Shown: positions 1 to 11,362 of the stretch, piece after piece
How positions within the stretch are numbered: position 1 is the stretch's first letter
How the letters are laid out: every line of letters begins with the position of its first letter
Source of the DNA: Chaetoderma sp. LZ-2023a
Lineage: Eukaryota > Mollusca > Caudofoveata > Chaetodermatida > Chaetodermatidae
Length of the DNA: 64,000 nt
NCBI GenBank assembly: GCA_034401795.1
Contig: CM067369.1
Span: 90,696,579-90,760,578, forward strand
Direction: 5' to 3'
Notes under the pieces: generated by a model
Databases searched by the model: none
Told to the model about the DNA's origin: nothing
What the model saw: the letters and a program-made list of their open reading frames with translations, nothing else
Position numbers and translations under genes: made by a program

Positions 1-502
1 TCCATACACGAGTTCGACCATCTGTGGCATGAAGCAGGAACCGACTTTCATCGGACCAGTGTACCCGTCTCCAGGATCTCATGTTCCAGTGTCTTCTTTC
101 GTTGCACCACCTCAGACACTCCTCTTTGTGGTGTGCAGTGAGGAGAGGACGTCTGACAGGTCTCCTAGCTTTCATGCCAGCAGCATACAGTCTCCTTTTG
201 ACGGTAGACATTGACACTCTATTGCGCGTTTCCCATTGCTGGCTGAGCACTCTGCTGTTGGTGAATGGAGATCTCCTAACAAGGCGTACTAGGGCTCGAT
301 CATCACGGGCAGTAGTCTTCTTCGGTCTTCCAGATCTAGGCCTGTCCTTCACCTCGTTAGTTTGCCCATGTTTTGCAATCAAACGACTGATTACAGTATG
401 GTTAATGTTCACCTGTCTGCCAATCTCTCTGCATGACATACCAGTGGTATGCATGCCTATGATTTGCCATTTCACACGATCACTTAACCTTCGTCTTGCC
501 AT
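1..502 (-). CDS. Tc1/mariner-family transposase, N-terminal 167 residues (cut by window edge)
   Basis: Cut-and-paste DNA transposase that binds its own terminal repeats and inserts at TA. The minus-strand frame is open without a stop from the ATG at 500-502 to position 1. Residues 1-50 form a paired-like helix-turn-helix (GMSCREIGRQVN), residues 58-63 are the GRPKKT hinge, and a second helix-turn-helix follows around residues 80-110 (STVKRRLYAAGM). HWSDESRF at residues 148-155 carries the first catalytic aspartate (D151) of the DDE/D triad. The other two acidic residues lie outside the window. Tc1 transposases are about 340 residues, so about half is present. The start was chosen as the ATG directly before the basic MARRRL stretch. 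No break is visible, so this may be a young copy, but the missing half could be damaged. Confidence 0.9.
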   Translation of the reverse strand, partial: MARRRLSDRVKWQIIGMHTTGMSCREIGRQVNINHTVISRLIAKHGQTNEVKDRPRSGRPKKTTARDDRALVRLVRRSPFTNSRVLSQQWETRNRVSMSTVKRRLYAAGMKARRPVRRPLLTAHHKEECLRWCNERRHWNMRSWRRVHWSDESRFLLHATDGRTRVW

Positions 503-813
503 AGCGGTTCACAATCAAGAGCTAATTCTCTCTGTACAAATAAACCACGGTCATGAACACAAAATTCCTAATCTTGTCGCCTAAATCTGTATGTAATGTT
601 CTACACCTCAAACTGGACTTTTACATAACTGAACACGTGTGCTGTTTCCCGCCACGCACGGACATCAAGCGGCGTGAAGTCATGCATGCATGTGCATTTC
701 ATACTTGGAATTATGTCAGCTAACGCGGGGACAAAAAGTATGGCAGCCTAGTTGTACCATCATGTTTCTACGTTCTATTGTTTTTGCTGGGGCTTAACTT
801 TTGCACAGGTGTA
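1..813 (-). mobile_element. Tc1-like DNA transposon, 5' half
   Basis: The transposase start is followed outward by a ~310-bp untranslated stretch ending at 790-813. Read on the minus strand, the outer end begins TACACCTGTGCAAAAGTT next to a TA-rich site at 811-816, which suits a Tc1 terminal repeat at a TA target. The opposite end is outside the window, so the boundary is inferred from one side only. The element lies in the presumed first intron of the ZSWIM-like gene. Confidence 0.6.
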
Positions 814-914
814 TATAATGTCATAATCAACTATTTCACATGAATGACATAATTAAGTCTGTCGTAACCGCTTAATAGTCCGTAAAGTTGTATGAAATGC
901 ATGTCTTTACTATT

Positions 915-1060
915 TAATAAAGATGCTGTTGAATATTTTGAAACCATAGGTAGTAATAGCACCCAGTCAAATTAGTTTCAAAATACTCAACAGGTTAGCT
1001 GTATAGTTTTCTGGAAATTGAGATTTATGGAGTGCAGAGAACGATCGATGGTCAAAGCAT
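915..1060. repeat. Palindromic repeat, family P copy
   Basis: An imperfect inverted repeat runs from CTGTTGAATATTTTGAAAC near 922 to its complement ending near 992 (GTTTCAAAATACTCAACAG, one mismatch), with a ~30-bp loop. The sequence to its right (to ~1060, with a GATCGATGG motif) matches the right flank of the copy ending at 7026. The same palindrome recurs at least seven more times in the window. It is a non-coding, MITE-like fold-back sequence. Confidence 0.7.
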
Positions 1061-1348
1061 GGGTGGACCGTGGAGCTTAGCTAGACTGGGCATAGATAAA
1101 ACTGGATTCCTTCATTGGCTGATATTTTCAAGATTTAAGAATGCGTCTAAAATGCATTGTAAACAGAACGTATGTGGGCAAAAATAAGTTGCCAGAACTT
1201 GTGTCCAATCCCATTACACAGATGTTACAATAAAATGGGGTTTTTTTTTAAAAGCACATGTGTTTGATGAAGCAAGAGAAGGGTCCCTTCCTAGCTATAG
1301 TCCGCCCATATATAGCCAAGCTCTACCCACTTTGTACACATTATGTGT
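1061..1348. other. Intronic sequence, no gene seen
   Basis: No coding exon is recognised here. The stretch at 1280-1340 (TCCTAGCTATAGTCCGCCC and following bases) resembles 3010-3060 and 25990-26060, so it is probably a degraded arm of the dispersed repeat that carries family P palindromes. Confidence 0.4.
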
Positions 1349-1607
1349 TTAACCGTTTAACATTCATATCAGAGCCAAAAATGGTTTCTGCAGTGGTCTC
1401 AAGAAATGCCCATTTGCCAACCAAGAAGACTATCTTTGAAAATTGACCACTGGAATGACTGGCTCGATAACCGAGCAAGCCATTCGATAACCGAACAAGC
1501 CATTCCATTGGTAAATTTCTAAAGTAGTCATCTCTTGGTCTGCAAATTGACATTTTCTATGAGAAAACTCAAATTTTCTTGAACAAATTAAAAGGGTTAA
1601 AGGGTTA
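1349..1607. mobile_element. Palindromic MITE, family A (TTAA type), copy 1
   Basis: A TTAA at 1349-1352 and a TTAT at 1604-1607 flank a fold-back element. Its ends read CCGTTTAACATTC and GGGTTAAAGGG. The centre carries a doubled GATAACCGAGCAAGCCATTC hairpin region, with TGGCAAATGGGCA-like arms on either side. TTAA targets with CCC...GGG ends are the hallmark of piggyBac-superfamily elements. It has no coding capacity. Confidence 0.7.
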
Positions 1608-1789
1608 TATCGACCGTAACACTCTGGCCCCTGAATTCCCAGCATCCCAATTTCAAGGTAGCTATACCATATACAGGTAAGCTGGTGAATATTTTGACAC
1701 TAATTTGACTGGCCGATGTTGAGGCCATAGGCTGTTGTCTACTAGAGCAAGCAACAGCTCAGTCATATTTTCAAAATATTCATTGAAAT
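1608..1789. repeat. Family P palindrome with left flank
   Basis: The arm at 1684-1715 (GTGAATATTTTGACACTAAT) is followed by a ~50-bp loop and a degraded complement ending near 1785 (TTTTCAAAATATTCA). The left flank, 1622-1683, contains CCCTGAATTCCCAGCATCCC and shares this arrangement with 3100-3160 and 26085-26135. Confidence 0.6.
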
Positions 1790-2255
1790 CGGCCCAGTGG
1801 TTATCCAGAAGTAAGCTTTTAAGATGGCCGGCGGAAAAGGTGACCGATCAAAATTCTGTATACAAGTTTTGAAAACTACCAGCCTAGTATCCTTCCAGTC
1901 AAGTCTGGTTGAAATTGCTCAAGTAGTTAAGGATTACCCGCCATTTTTTTGGATACCACACTAGGGTTCTTTCAACCAAGTTTCATTGAAATCGGCCCAG
2001 AGGTTATCGAGAAGTAGGCTTTTAAGTGATTTCCGGAAATTCTAAGAAAATCCAAGATGGCGGCGAACAAATTTACCAATCAAAATTCTGTATACAAGTT
2101 CTGACGCCGACCCCAATAGGGACCTTTCAGTCAAATTAGGTTGAAATCTGCCAAGCGGTTAATGAGAAGTAGCGTTTTTAAGCAAAAGTTGACGGACGAT
2201 GGACGGTCGCCATGCCATAAGCTCACTTGGTCATTCTGGCCAGGTGAGCTAATAA
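1790..2255. repeat. Dispersed repeat of the AGCTCACCTGGCC type
   Basis: It contains several GAAATCGGCCCAG and CCAAGATGGCGGC blocks. It ends at 2220-2252 in a GCTCACTTGG / CCAGGTGAGC hairpin preceded by GACGGACGATGGACGG. The same block order, in either orientation, occurs at 5.4-6.7, 26.4-27.6, 29.6-30.8 and 54.1-54.5 kb. I recall this repeat as abundant in molluscs; that is memory, not a search result. Confidence 0.7.
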
Positions 2256-2734
2256 GGCCACAAAATCAGCTTTGAATTTCCACCAAAATATGTCATAGCT
2301 AATCTAGCTGCTAATTCCAGAACAAAAATACACTCACACACAATATGACTATATGACCAGCAGAATTCATAAATCATAATAGCTTGATTATTGCAGCTTT
2401 TGCTTGGTGAATACCAAAGACCGTATATGTGTTTTCATCAAACATCTTATATAAATAATCAGCCTAATACCCAGGAAATCCTAGAAGCCTTTAAGTAGAT
2501 ATACATGGGCAATTACACAAGCAAACAAAATCCAACTATTATCATGTAAAGTTCTACATAGAGGATGATCTTGAAAGAAAGCTGGGTGGTCTGCCAAGAG
2601 AGCTAGAATCACACAATACATAGAGAAAAGACACCTTTACTCAGCTTTATCAGCTCAGAGGTTTGCCAAAGGGAATAAGGAAAATAATACCTTTATCCTC
2701 AAGAAATATTAGGAAGAGTTTAAACATTTAGATG
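2256..2734. other. Intronic sequence, no feature seen
   Basis: AT-rich sequence with no recognisable exon, terminal repeat or tandem array on either strand. Confidence 0.4.
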
Positions 2735-2947
2735 TTAACCCTTTAACACTCATATCAGCCAAAAAGGAATTTTGCAGACTAAGAGAAGACTAACTTTTGA
2801 AAATGTACCACTGGAATGAGTGGCTCGATAACCGAGCCAGTCATTCCTGTCGTAAACTTTTTAAAATAGCCTTCTCTAGGTCTGCAAATGGACATTTTCT
2901 GAGAAAATTTAAATTTTCTCGAACAAATTCGATGGTTAAAAAATTAA
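2735..2947. mobile_element. Palindromic MITE, family A, copy 2
   Basis: TTAA lies at 2735-2738 and again at 2944-2947. The left end is CCCTTTAACACTCATATCAG. The centre is GGCTCGATAACCGAGCC flanked by CATTCC / GGAATG arms, and the right end is degraded to GGTTAAAAAA. The copy is diverged but collinear with copy 3. Confidence 0.75.
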
Positions 2948-3444
2948 TTTCAAGTTCCCATGCACGAAATTGTGATTAAACCAATTTACACTCTGAGATC
3001 TAGAAAAGAGGGATCCACTTCAACCTATGCCTCACCCATTTCTAGCTAAGCTCGGCCCATGTTTTGCGAGTTGTCAGGATAGGTTTATGAATACACTTTG
3101 AACCCTGAATTCACAGACACCCAGTTTCAAGGGATATAGACATAAGCTGTTGGATATTTTGTAACTAATTTCACTGGGGCTGTTGCTACCCTTCATCAAA
3201 GACATGTACAAGTACAAGTCATACACGTGGCAGATTTTTCCCGTTTCATGGTAGAATTGTAATGCGTCATTTTGATTGTGATGTCAGCATATATAATGTA
3301 ACGTATTGATTATGTCACATACTTGAGTGACAAATCTCCCACTGAAATGCCTGCTTGATAAGTATTCCGCGAGAACAATTTCAAAACACATGGCCTGTAA
3401 ATGAACCTTCCATAAACAAATCTTTTGGTTTTCTTGGTTGGCCA
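2948..3444. other. Intronic sequence with one degraded repeat arm
   Basis: 3010-3185 matches the left flank and first arm of the family P repeat (AGCTGTTGGATATTTTG near 3148), but the second arm is missing. The remainder, 3186-3444, shows nothing recognisable. Confidence 0.4.
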
Positions 3445-3682
3445 TTAACCCTTTAACACTCATATCAGCAAAAAATGGCTTCTGCAGTTGTCTTGAGAAA
3501 TGTCCATTTGCAGACCAAGAAGACTATTTTTTTTAATTTACCACCGGAATGACTGGCTCGATAACTGAACCAGTCATTCCAGCGGTAAATATTTGAAAAT
3601 AGGCTTCTCTTGGTATGCAAATAGACAATTTCTATGAGAAAATTGAAGTTTTCTTGAAGAAATTCGAGGGTTAAAGGGTTAA
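3445..3682. mobile_element. Palindromic MITE, family A, copy 3 (best preserved)
   Basis: TTAA at 3445-3448 and TTAA at 3679-3682 exactly bracket a 230-bp element that starts CCCTTTAAC and ends GTTAAAGGG. Outward from a central GACTGGCTCGATAACTGAACC hairpin, the arms include CATTTGCAGACCAAGA and its complement. This copy defines the family: TTAA target duplication, 9-bp perfect outer terminal repeat and a long imperfect palindrome. Non-autonomous and piggyBac-like by its ends (inference). Confidence 0.85.
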
Positions 3683-4014
3683 TAAAGACAGTTATCTGTA
3701 TGTGTCCATTCACATCCCTCATATAGTTTGTACAAACATGAATCTGAATAAAATACCTATTAATAACTATTCATTCTATGATGATATATAGTCTAATGCT
3801 AGCACAGCTTCATTAAACACATGCACGCGCACGCACACACACATTAGATACAAATATCCTTACAGCTCTCAAATTATACTCATAGTATTTAATTTCTTAG
3901 AAATAAGCTCAATCAATGGCAAATATCCATGTACATTGTAGAATTACACACAGTATCATCGAATAGCCTGGGCCATGTCAACCATGCATTAATAAATGAC
4001 TAAAGTAGACTTGT
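3683..4014. other. Intronic sequence with a short (AC)n stretch
   Basis: A short degenerate ACGCAC/ACACAC run lies at 3822-3842. No gene is seen. Confidence 0.4.
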
Positions 4015-4430
4015 GCGAATACGTGATTAACTCGAAAATCACAATTATTTTTTAAATCATGAATTTATATATAATCGTGAATAATTTCTACGGCATAAAA
4101 TATTTTAAATCCTACCATTCATTTAATTACACTTTAATGCGATCGGTCACGAAATTTTTTATTTTATTCAGGTATGTCCATTTGCACAAAATGTATCACT
4201 GGAATGACTGGCTCAAGAATCGAGCCAGGCATTCCAGTGATACATTAAAAAAAATAGTTTTCTCTTGGCATGCAAAGTGACTGTTCTCCATGCAATTGCA
4301 TTTTTTGTCATTCATAAGCTTTTTGGTGTTTGACTGGGTACTTTGAACACAAGCTGATTAATCGAGTAATCACGATTATTCTTAAATAATCGATTCTGAT
4401 CACTCAAAGCAATAATCGTGCACGCCTAGA
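4015..4430. repeat. CGATTA-type repeat with a family A core nested inside
   Basis: GTGCGAATACGTGATTAA at 4013-4030 and AATAATCGTGCACGCC at 4411-4427 look like degenerate inverted ends. 4015-4150 matches 61940-62090. In both places the homology leads into the CATGTCCATT(T/C)GCA part of MITE family A, so the combination is an old compound element. 4196-4290 holds the central family A hairpin (GGAATGACTGGCTC ... GAGCCAGGCATTCC). Confidence 0.6.
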
Positions 4431-4559
4431 CCAAAGGCCCATAATGTTCACCTGGAGTAAACTAAACCAGCACAATGACTTTAATACGTTAAGTCATTAA
4501 TGGCCAACATCGATTAGAAAGATTTAATTTTTGCTCTTTGAAAATCATTTGCATCATCC

Positions 4560-5000
4560 CTGAATAAAAGGTCAAAATTTTAATGTGCGGAAATTGATTG
4601 TAATGCCACCCATCCGAAATCAGTGGACGGAATTCAACCAAATTTAGTACACGAGTTACCAATATCAATGTGGAGTGCATGAACACATTTACATTTAGCC
4701 TCAGCCCACCCACCCCTCCCCCAACCCCCCAGGGGTGGGTGGGGTTAAAAGGCAAAAATATTGATTGAAAAGCAACTCCTCCAAAACTGTTGGACGGAAT
4801 TCAACCACATTTGGTATGTTTGTTACTCATATGATTGCGGAGTGAAAGAGCATATTTAAATGTGGCTCCGCTCGCATGGAGCGGGGTAGGGGTTAAAAGG
4901 TCCAATTGATTGAAATGTAACTCCTCCAAAACTGTTGGACAAAATTCAACCACATATGATAAGTGAGTCTCCAATATGCACGAGGCCCCTGGATCGCTCA
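4560..5000. repeat. Degenerate tandem repeat, ~145-165 bp unit
   Basis: GGACGGAATTCAACCA recurs at about 4623 and 4793, and as GGACAAAATTCAACCA at about 4937. Each is preceded by a TCCAAAACTG-like stretch and followed by a GTGGAGTG or GCGGAGTG block. About three units. The array ends in GCTCACCTGGACC near 4996, linking it to the AGCTCACCTGG repeats. Confidence 0.6.
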
Positions 5001-5374
5001 CCTGGACCATAGGCATCTCAACTAGAATGGTCATTAACAATAAGTAAAACTCTAATGAGTTGAGCAGACTTGTAACAAGAAAACAGAGGCCAAAGCTCTA
5101 GATAAGCTTTTCAATAATTGGGCGATTCACTCTTAGAAATTCTGTAAATTGGGTTTTTGGGAAGTTAATTGGATTTTTAAAATTAAGTTATTATACATTA
5201 TTAGCAATAGAACTATATTCAATTGGGTGATTGGCTATTTTGGTACTCATGATGTCAAAAATTAATTGGCTGATTGGCCATTTTTATTGGGTGAAAACGC
5301 AAAAAACCTGTTTATCTAGAGCTCTGACAGAGGCCATGTTTCTTTATGTATCAACTTCTCATGAACAAACTTTA

Positions 5375-6696
5375 ATGGCCCTTAGTCATCAATATCATAT
5401 CTCCAAAATTTCGGCCCAATCCGTTCAGTGGCTCTGGAGATGAAGTTGCTTTCATTAAAACCAGGCCATCCATGGCCGCCCAACCATTTGGTAAATCGAG
5501 TTTCCTTGAACAAACTTGGTTCAGCTTGTGCCCTAAATGATATTTTATGACTTTTGAAGCAATCGCTCAGTTTCGGCGAAGATTTTTAGACATTTCTAAA
5601 AATCGGCCAAATCCAAGATGGTCGCCGGACAAATTGGCTTCATTTGAACAAACTCGAATCTTTACAACCTAAGGATGCTTCCTGCCAAATATAATTGAAA
5701 TCGGCCCAGTAGCTCTCGAGAAGACATTTTAAATTTCCCATTGCTTTAGTATGGGAGCTTTTGACAGGAAAATTATCTATGATGGCTGCCAAACCGTTTA
5801 CCCGACAGTTTCGAAAATTGCAAATTTGAGATCAGAATACCCGAAAGCACATATAAAACCAATTTCAGCCTCAAAATCCATCAAATAAGAAAAACCAACA
5901 TGGCCACCAAACACACTATGTTTTGATTGGCCCACGGCGGGCATGTTTTTTGACAGATCAACTTCCCTTGAACAAAGTTTAACGACCCTTACTCCCTAAC
6001 CATATCTGCCAAATTTGTGCCCGATCCCTTCAGTGGTTCTGGAGGGTGGAGAAGAAATCGTTTTTGCTAAAACTAGGTCAATCAGGATGGCCGCCAAACC
6101 ATGGGACCAATCAAGTTCCCTTGAATAAACATTGTTCAGCTCTTGCCCTAGATCATATTTCATGGGGTTTGTTTCAATCCACCAAGCGGTTTCGGAGATT
6201 TTTAAAGACGTTTCTAAATAGCGGCCAAAATTCAAGATGGCCACCGGCCAAATTGGCCGATCGCCTTCGATTGAACAAACTTGAATCGCTACACCATAAG
6301 GATGCTTCCTGCCAAATATAATTGAAATCGGCCCAGTAGTTCTCGAGAAGACATTTTAAATTTCCCATTGCTTTAGTACGGGAGCTTTTGGCGGGAAAAT
6401 GATCCAAGATGGCCGCCAAACCGTTTATCTGACAGTTTTGAAAATTGCAAATTTGTGACCAGAATACCCAAAAACATATATAAAACCAATTTCAGCCTCA
6501 AAATCCATTAAATAAAAAAATCCAATATGGTCGCCAAACATGCTGTATTTTGATTGGCCCACTACAGCCAGGTATTTTGACGGATCAACTTCCCTTGAAC
6601 AAAGTTTAATGCCCCTTAGTCCCTAATCATATCTGCCAAATTTCGGCCTGATCCCTTCTGCGGTTCTGGAGAAGTTGTTTTCGCTAAAACTAGGTC
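5375..6696. repeat. ~610-630-bp tandem repeat, about two units
   Basis: CATATCTCCAAAATTTCGGC (about 5396), CATATCTGCCAAATTTGTGC (about 6001) and CATATCTGCCAAATTTCGGC (about 6628) mark three unit starts at spacings of about 605 and 627. Within units, CAAGATGG, TTCCTGCCAAATATAATTG and TTGCTTTAGTA recur in the same order. It is non-coding: apparent reading frames do not match between units. Confidence 0.85.
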
Positions 6697-6822
6697 AACC
6701 GAGCCAGTCATTAGTGTTAAATTTTCAGTCTTAGAACTCTTGCTCTGCAAATGGTCATTTCTCACTTCTCAGGGGCACTGCAGAAGACATTTCAGGTCAG
6801 CTTGAGTGTTAAAGGGTTAGCC
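6697..6822. mobile_element. Palindromic MITE, family A, half copy
   Basis: Only the central ACCGAGCCAGTCATT and one arm remain, ending TTGAGTGTTAAAGGGTTA. The other half is replaced by the 610-bp repeat, so this copy is truncated at 6697. Confidence 0.6.
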
Positions 6823-7030
6823 ATTTCGCTGACAAATCCATGAAAAAGTAAATTTTTTAAAGATATAAAACTTATTCTGTTGAAAATTGAGATAAATTTG
6901 ACTGGACGATGTTTCTGCCTAAGGCAGGAACAGTTTCCAGTCAAATTAATTTCAAAATAATCAACAGATTTCCTGTATGGTTGGTTGCCTTGAAACTAAG
7001 ATATGGGGAATTGATCGATGAAAGGGTTAA
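6823..7030. mobile_element. TTAA-type MITE, family B, left end degraded
   Basis: A family P palindrome at 6886-6972 (arms around CTGTTGAAAATTGAG and TTTCAAAATAATCAACAG; loop with GCCTAAGGCAGGAA) is followed by a right end GATGAAAGGG and TTAA at 7027-7030. The complete family B copy at 31428-31637 shows the same layout, so the P palindrome is the core of family B. Confidence 0.6.
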
Positions 7031-7520
7031 TAAGCCTATAGATGATCTGATAAAACAGTAGCGTATCTGCTTCACTAGAAAATAAAATTGATACTAATCT
7101 ATGAATGCAGGTCAGGGCACTAATGTGTACCAGCTTGTACATGAAGATATATATACATGATTATTATTGGTAATATAGAACAATATATAGATTTAGTACA
7201 TACAGACTGATACTGCACAATGCCAATATGTATTGACATAATAATATCTGTAGGCTTGTACTAGAAATCAATATGAGCTATACTGGCACTGCTGCCAAGA
7301 TAATAATATCTGAATAGAACGCATGCACTCAAGCCGAGTTGTGATGGCAATGCTGAAACAGATGGTCCCAGGGCAATTTGTGATAATGTGAAATCAATCA
7401 AGACTTTGACTAAATTATACACTATCCAATATATGGCATCCAAGCTTCCCAAACTGATTATAAATATGTGATGTAATGTAGTTAACAAACTGCAATGCAT
7501 TCTACTTAGCACAGTTTATA
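7031..7520. other. Intronic sequence, no feature seen
   Basis: AT-rich with ATATAT stretches near 7150-7190. No exon or transposon end is recognised. Confidence 0.4.
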
Positions 7521-7726
7521 CTAACCCTTTAATCCTTACCACTCTGGTGTCAAAACTTTAAATTTTCAAATTAAAATAAAAGATGAACTGGTGTTCATTT
7601 TTTAACAAATTTGGTGGAAGATGGTGCTGTCTATCTTCCACCAAAATTGTTGAAAAATGTACACCAGATTTTTTGCTATTGACACGGTAAAAGATGGAAT
7701 ATTGACATCAGAGTGGTCAGGGTTAA
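7521..7726. mobile_element. Palindromic MITE, family C (TTAA type)
   Basis: CTAA at 7521-7524 and TTAA at 7723-7726 flank a 198-bp element with ends CCCTTTAATCC and TGGTCAGGG. The inner arms are CACTCTGGTGTCA / TGACATCAGAGTG, and a central hairpin pairs AATTTGGTGGAAGAT with ATCTTCCACCAAAATT around a short loop. It resembles family A in architecture but not in sequence. Confidence 0.75.
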
Positions 7727-7954
7727 CCCTCGATTTTATTTCAAGAAAATTTCACTGTTCTCATAGAAAATGTCCATTTGTAGACCAAGAGAAGAGTATT
7801 TTTGAAATTTACTACTGGAATGACTGGCTCGGTTATCGAGCCAGTCATTCCAGTAGTGAATTTTCAAAAATACTCTTCTCTTGGTCTGCAGATGGATATT
7901 TCTGAAGACCACTGCAGAAGCTATTTCTGGCTGATATGAGTGTTAAAGGGTTAA
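7723..7954. mobile_element. Palindromic MITE, family A, copy in reverse orientation
   Basis: It shares TTAA 7723-7726 with the family C element and ends at TTAA 7951-7954. Ends are CCCTCGATTTTATTT and GAGTGTTAAAGGG. The centre GGCTCGGTTATCGAGCC is part of a nearly perfect 40-bp hairpin (CTACTGGAATGACTGG with its complement). It is a well-preserved copy. Confidence 0.85.
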
Positions 7955-8604
7955 TGTTAAATAAATGGACAGAAAGTTGATGCAGGCAAAGGCAGCAAAA
8001 ACATAAAGCATTTTCAAAGATTCCAATAAGACTATTGTGAATTTGCAAAGAAATTGGTCAGCACATTACAAGCCACAGCACCATATTCTTCACATTCACT
8101 GTTGTATTATACTATTGTGTCTCAACAATGGTAAGTGTTAAATCCTACATACACATAACATGCCTCTGGGCTCCTTAGATACATCTATAGGTAGTTTACA
8201 CCTATCAACCAGCTATATAATTTACATGGGTAGAAAGAAATTAGTTTTACAAGCACATTCATTGACATTGTGTATTTAACATTGATATTTTACACATAGA
8301 TATAGACAGATGTCATATGATATCTGCTAGAAGATTTAAACATGCCAGGGACAGACCTATAGATCCATTCGCCAATTAGCCAAATGATAGTACAATTGAG
8401 ATCTGGCTAATAAAAAAAGGCCTGACTTGCTAAACATTGGGCTAATAAATAAAATCATATTATTATACATGCATAGTTTCTACGGGGAACCATTAAACAT
8501 GTTAATATTAATTGTGAATAACTGAAAATTTTTGGTTTTATTGTGACCAAATAAACATTGAAATCCTAATATCTGAGACTAAACTAAATAAAGGCACCCA
8601 TATA
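7955..8604. other. Intronic sequence, no gene seen
   Basis: No exon is recognised. GCCAATTAGCCAAATG and GGCTAATAAA motifs at 8370-8450 hint at an old fold-back repeat but do not form a clear pair. Confidence 0.35.
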
Positions 8605-8700
8605 GGTCAGCTGTTAAATATTTTGAAACTAATTTGAATGGAAGCTGTATTAAGGCGGCAACACTTCCAGGCAAATTACTTTCAAAATAATCGTGTAATA
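8605..8700. repeat. Family P palindrome
   Basis: CAGCTGTTAAATATTTTGA at 8608-8626 pairs imperfectly with ATTACTTTCAAAATAATCG ending near 8693, with a loop of about 40 bp containing AAGGCGGCAACACTTCC. Confidence 0.65.
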
Positions 8701-8994
8701 TTGTTCTGTAATATTCAGGTGAAATGGTTACTGATCGTGATGGATTGTAGACATTGGCAATTGCAAATAAACATTAGCTAAAATAGTTAAGATTTGGATA
8801 AGAAACAGTGTAGTTTTTATAACTTAGATAACTGTTGTTTAGAGTATGTGTACTGCTCATATATAACTCTGTAAACATTATTTCTGAACTATTACATGTA
8901 GCTTCAGTCTCATATCTGACTACGCTTTAGCTAAACTTGATTAAATTAATGCATTAACAGCCAACAGTTGTCAAAATAAATATCCTGCTCAAGT

Positions 8995-9070
8995 GGTCAA
9001 TGTTCTCTCAGGCCAAGAAAAGATCATTTTTAAACATTATCAATGGAATGACTGGCTTGGATATCGAGGG
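8995..9070. mobile_element. Palindromic MITE, family A, fragment
   Basis: GGTCAATGTTCTCTCAGGCC to GGAATGACTGGCTTGG matches the left arm and centre of family A. The right arm is absent. Confidence 0.5.
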
Positions 9071-9185
9071 TTCATATATAATATATAATTTAAAAGCCTA
9101 CATAGGAAATGGGATAAAATCTAAAGCGAAGCAATGTTTGTGCTCTCAACTTGATACAACCGAATAGACGTTCCCACCATGTCAT

Positions 9186-9378
9186 TTAACTCCTTAATGG
9201 TCAAGACTTGCCAAGAAAAGCATATTTTCTTTAATTTATGTCCATTTACAGGGGAAGATTTTTTGAAAATTTACCACTGGAATGACTGGCTCGATCATTG
9301 AGCCCAGTGTTCTCTTGGTTTGCAAATGTACCTTTCTGAAGACCACCGCAGAGGCTGGTTTGACCATTAAATGGTTAA
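9186..9378. mobile_element. Palindromic MITE, family A, diverged copy
   Basis: TTAA at 9186-9189 and 9375-9378 bracket a 193-bp stretch with centre TGGAATGACTGGCTCGAT and right arm GGTTTGCAAATGTACC. Part of the right half of the hairpin is lost. Confidence 0.6.
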
Positions 9379-10860
<1,482 letters not shown>

Positions 10861-11008
10861 GCATAGTCTGCATAGTATTTGTTTTCATTCATGAATAAAT
10901 CGGCTAATGTTACGCCTTGATAAATAAGCTGTCAAATCGTTAATATTATTCGCAAAAACACTTTTAGAACTGAAACTAGAGTATATTCTTGATTCTGGAT
11001 AAGCCGTA

Positions 11009-11010
<2 letters not shown>

Positions 11011-11061
<51 letters not shown>
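11011..11061. repeat. (AT)n microsatellite
   Basis: About 25 uninterrupted AT units. It lies between the ZSWIM promoter region and the gypsy copy GyA. Confidence 0.95.
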
Positions 11062-11063
<2 letters not shown>

Positions 11064-11362
11064 GAGCGTGAATTAGTGAACTAGCAAACATGTGGCGGGT
11101 GGCTATAGGAGTGCGTACGCGTGCTTTCGTTCGTTCATGCTCTGCACGCCATTTCGTTGGTGGACCGCAGATAATCGAGGGAGTTGTAGGGAGGTCTTCA
11201 GATTCCGAGAAATTAGAAAGGGCTTCTCTGAGAAATTAGGCCTGGCAAGAAAAGAATAATCCGCCGCATTCCGCAACCGCGCCAGCACTTTTTGCCGCTA
11301 ACTCTACTTCCTCTGCTGCAGAAGCAACTACCGCCCCTCCATCTGACTCTACTCCCACTCAG
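11062..11362. other. 5' flank of GyA, no LTR recognised
   Basis: It contains a degraded leader running into TCTGCTGCAGAAGCAACTACC, in frame with the gag relic. No TGTAG LTR start or primer-binding site was recognised, so GyA is probably 5'-truncated. Confidence 0.4.

Noticed and set aside
81-584. 167-codon plus-strand open frame
   Set aside because: It is the antisense of the Tc1 transposase, whose minus-strand motifs are clear.
5996-6419. Overlapping 80-90-codon frames on both strands
   Set aside because: They fall in the 610-bp tandem repeat and are not preserved in the neighbouring unit.
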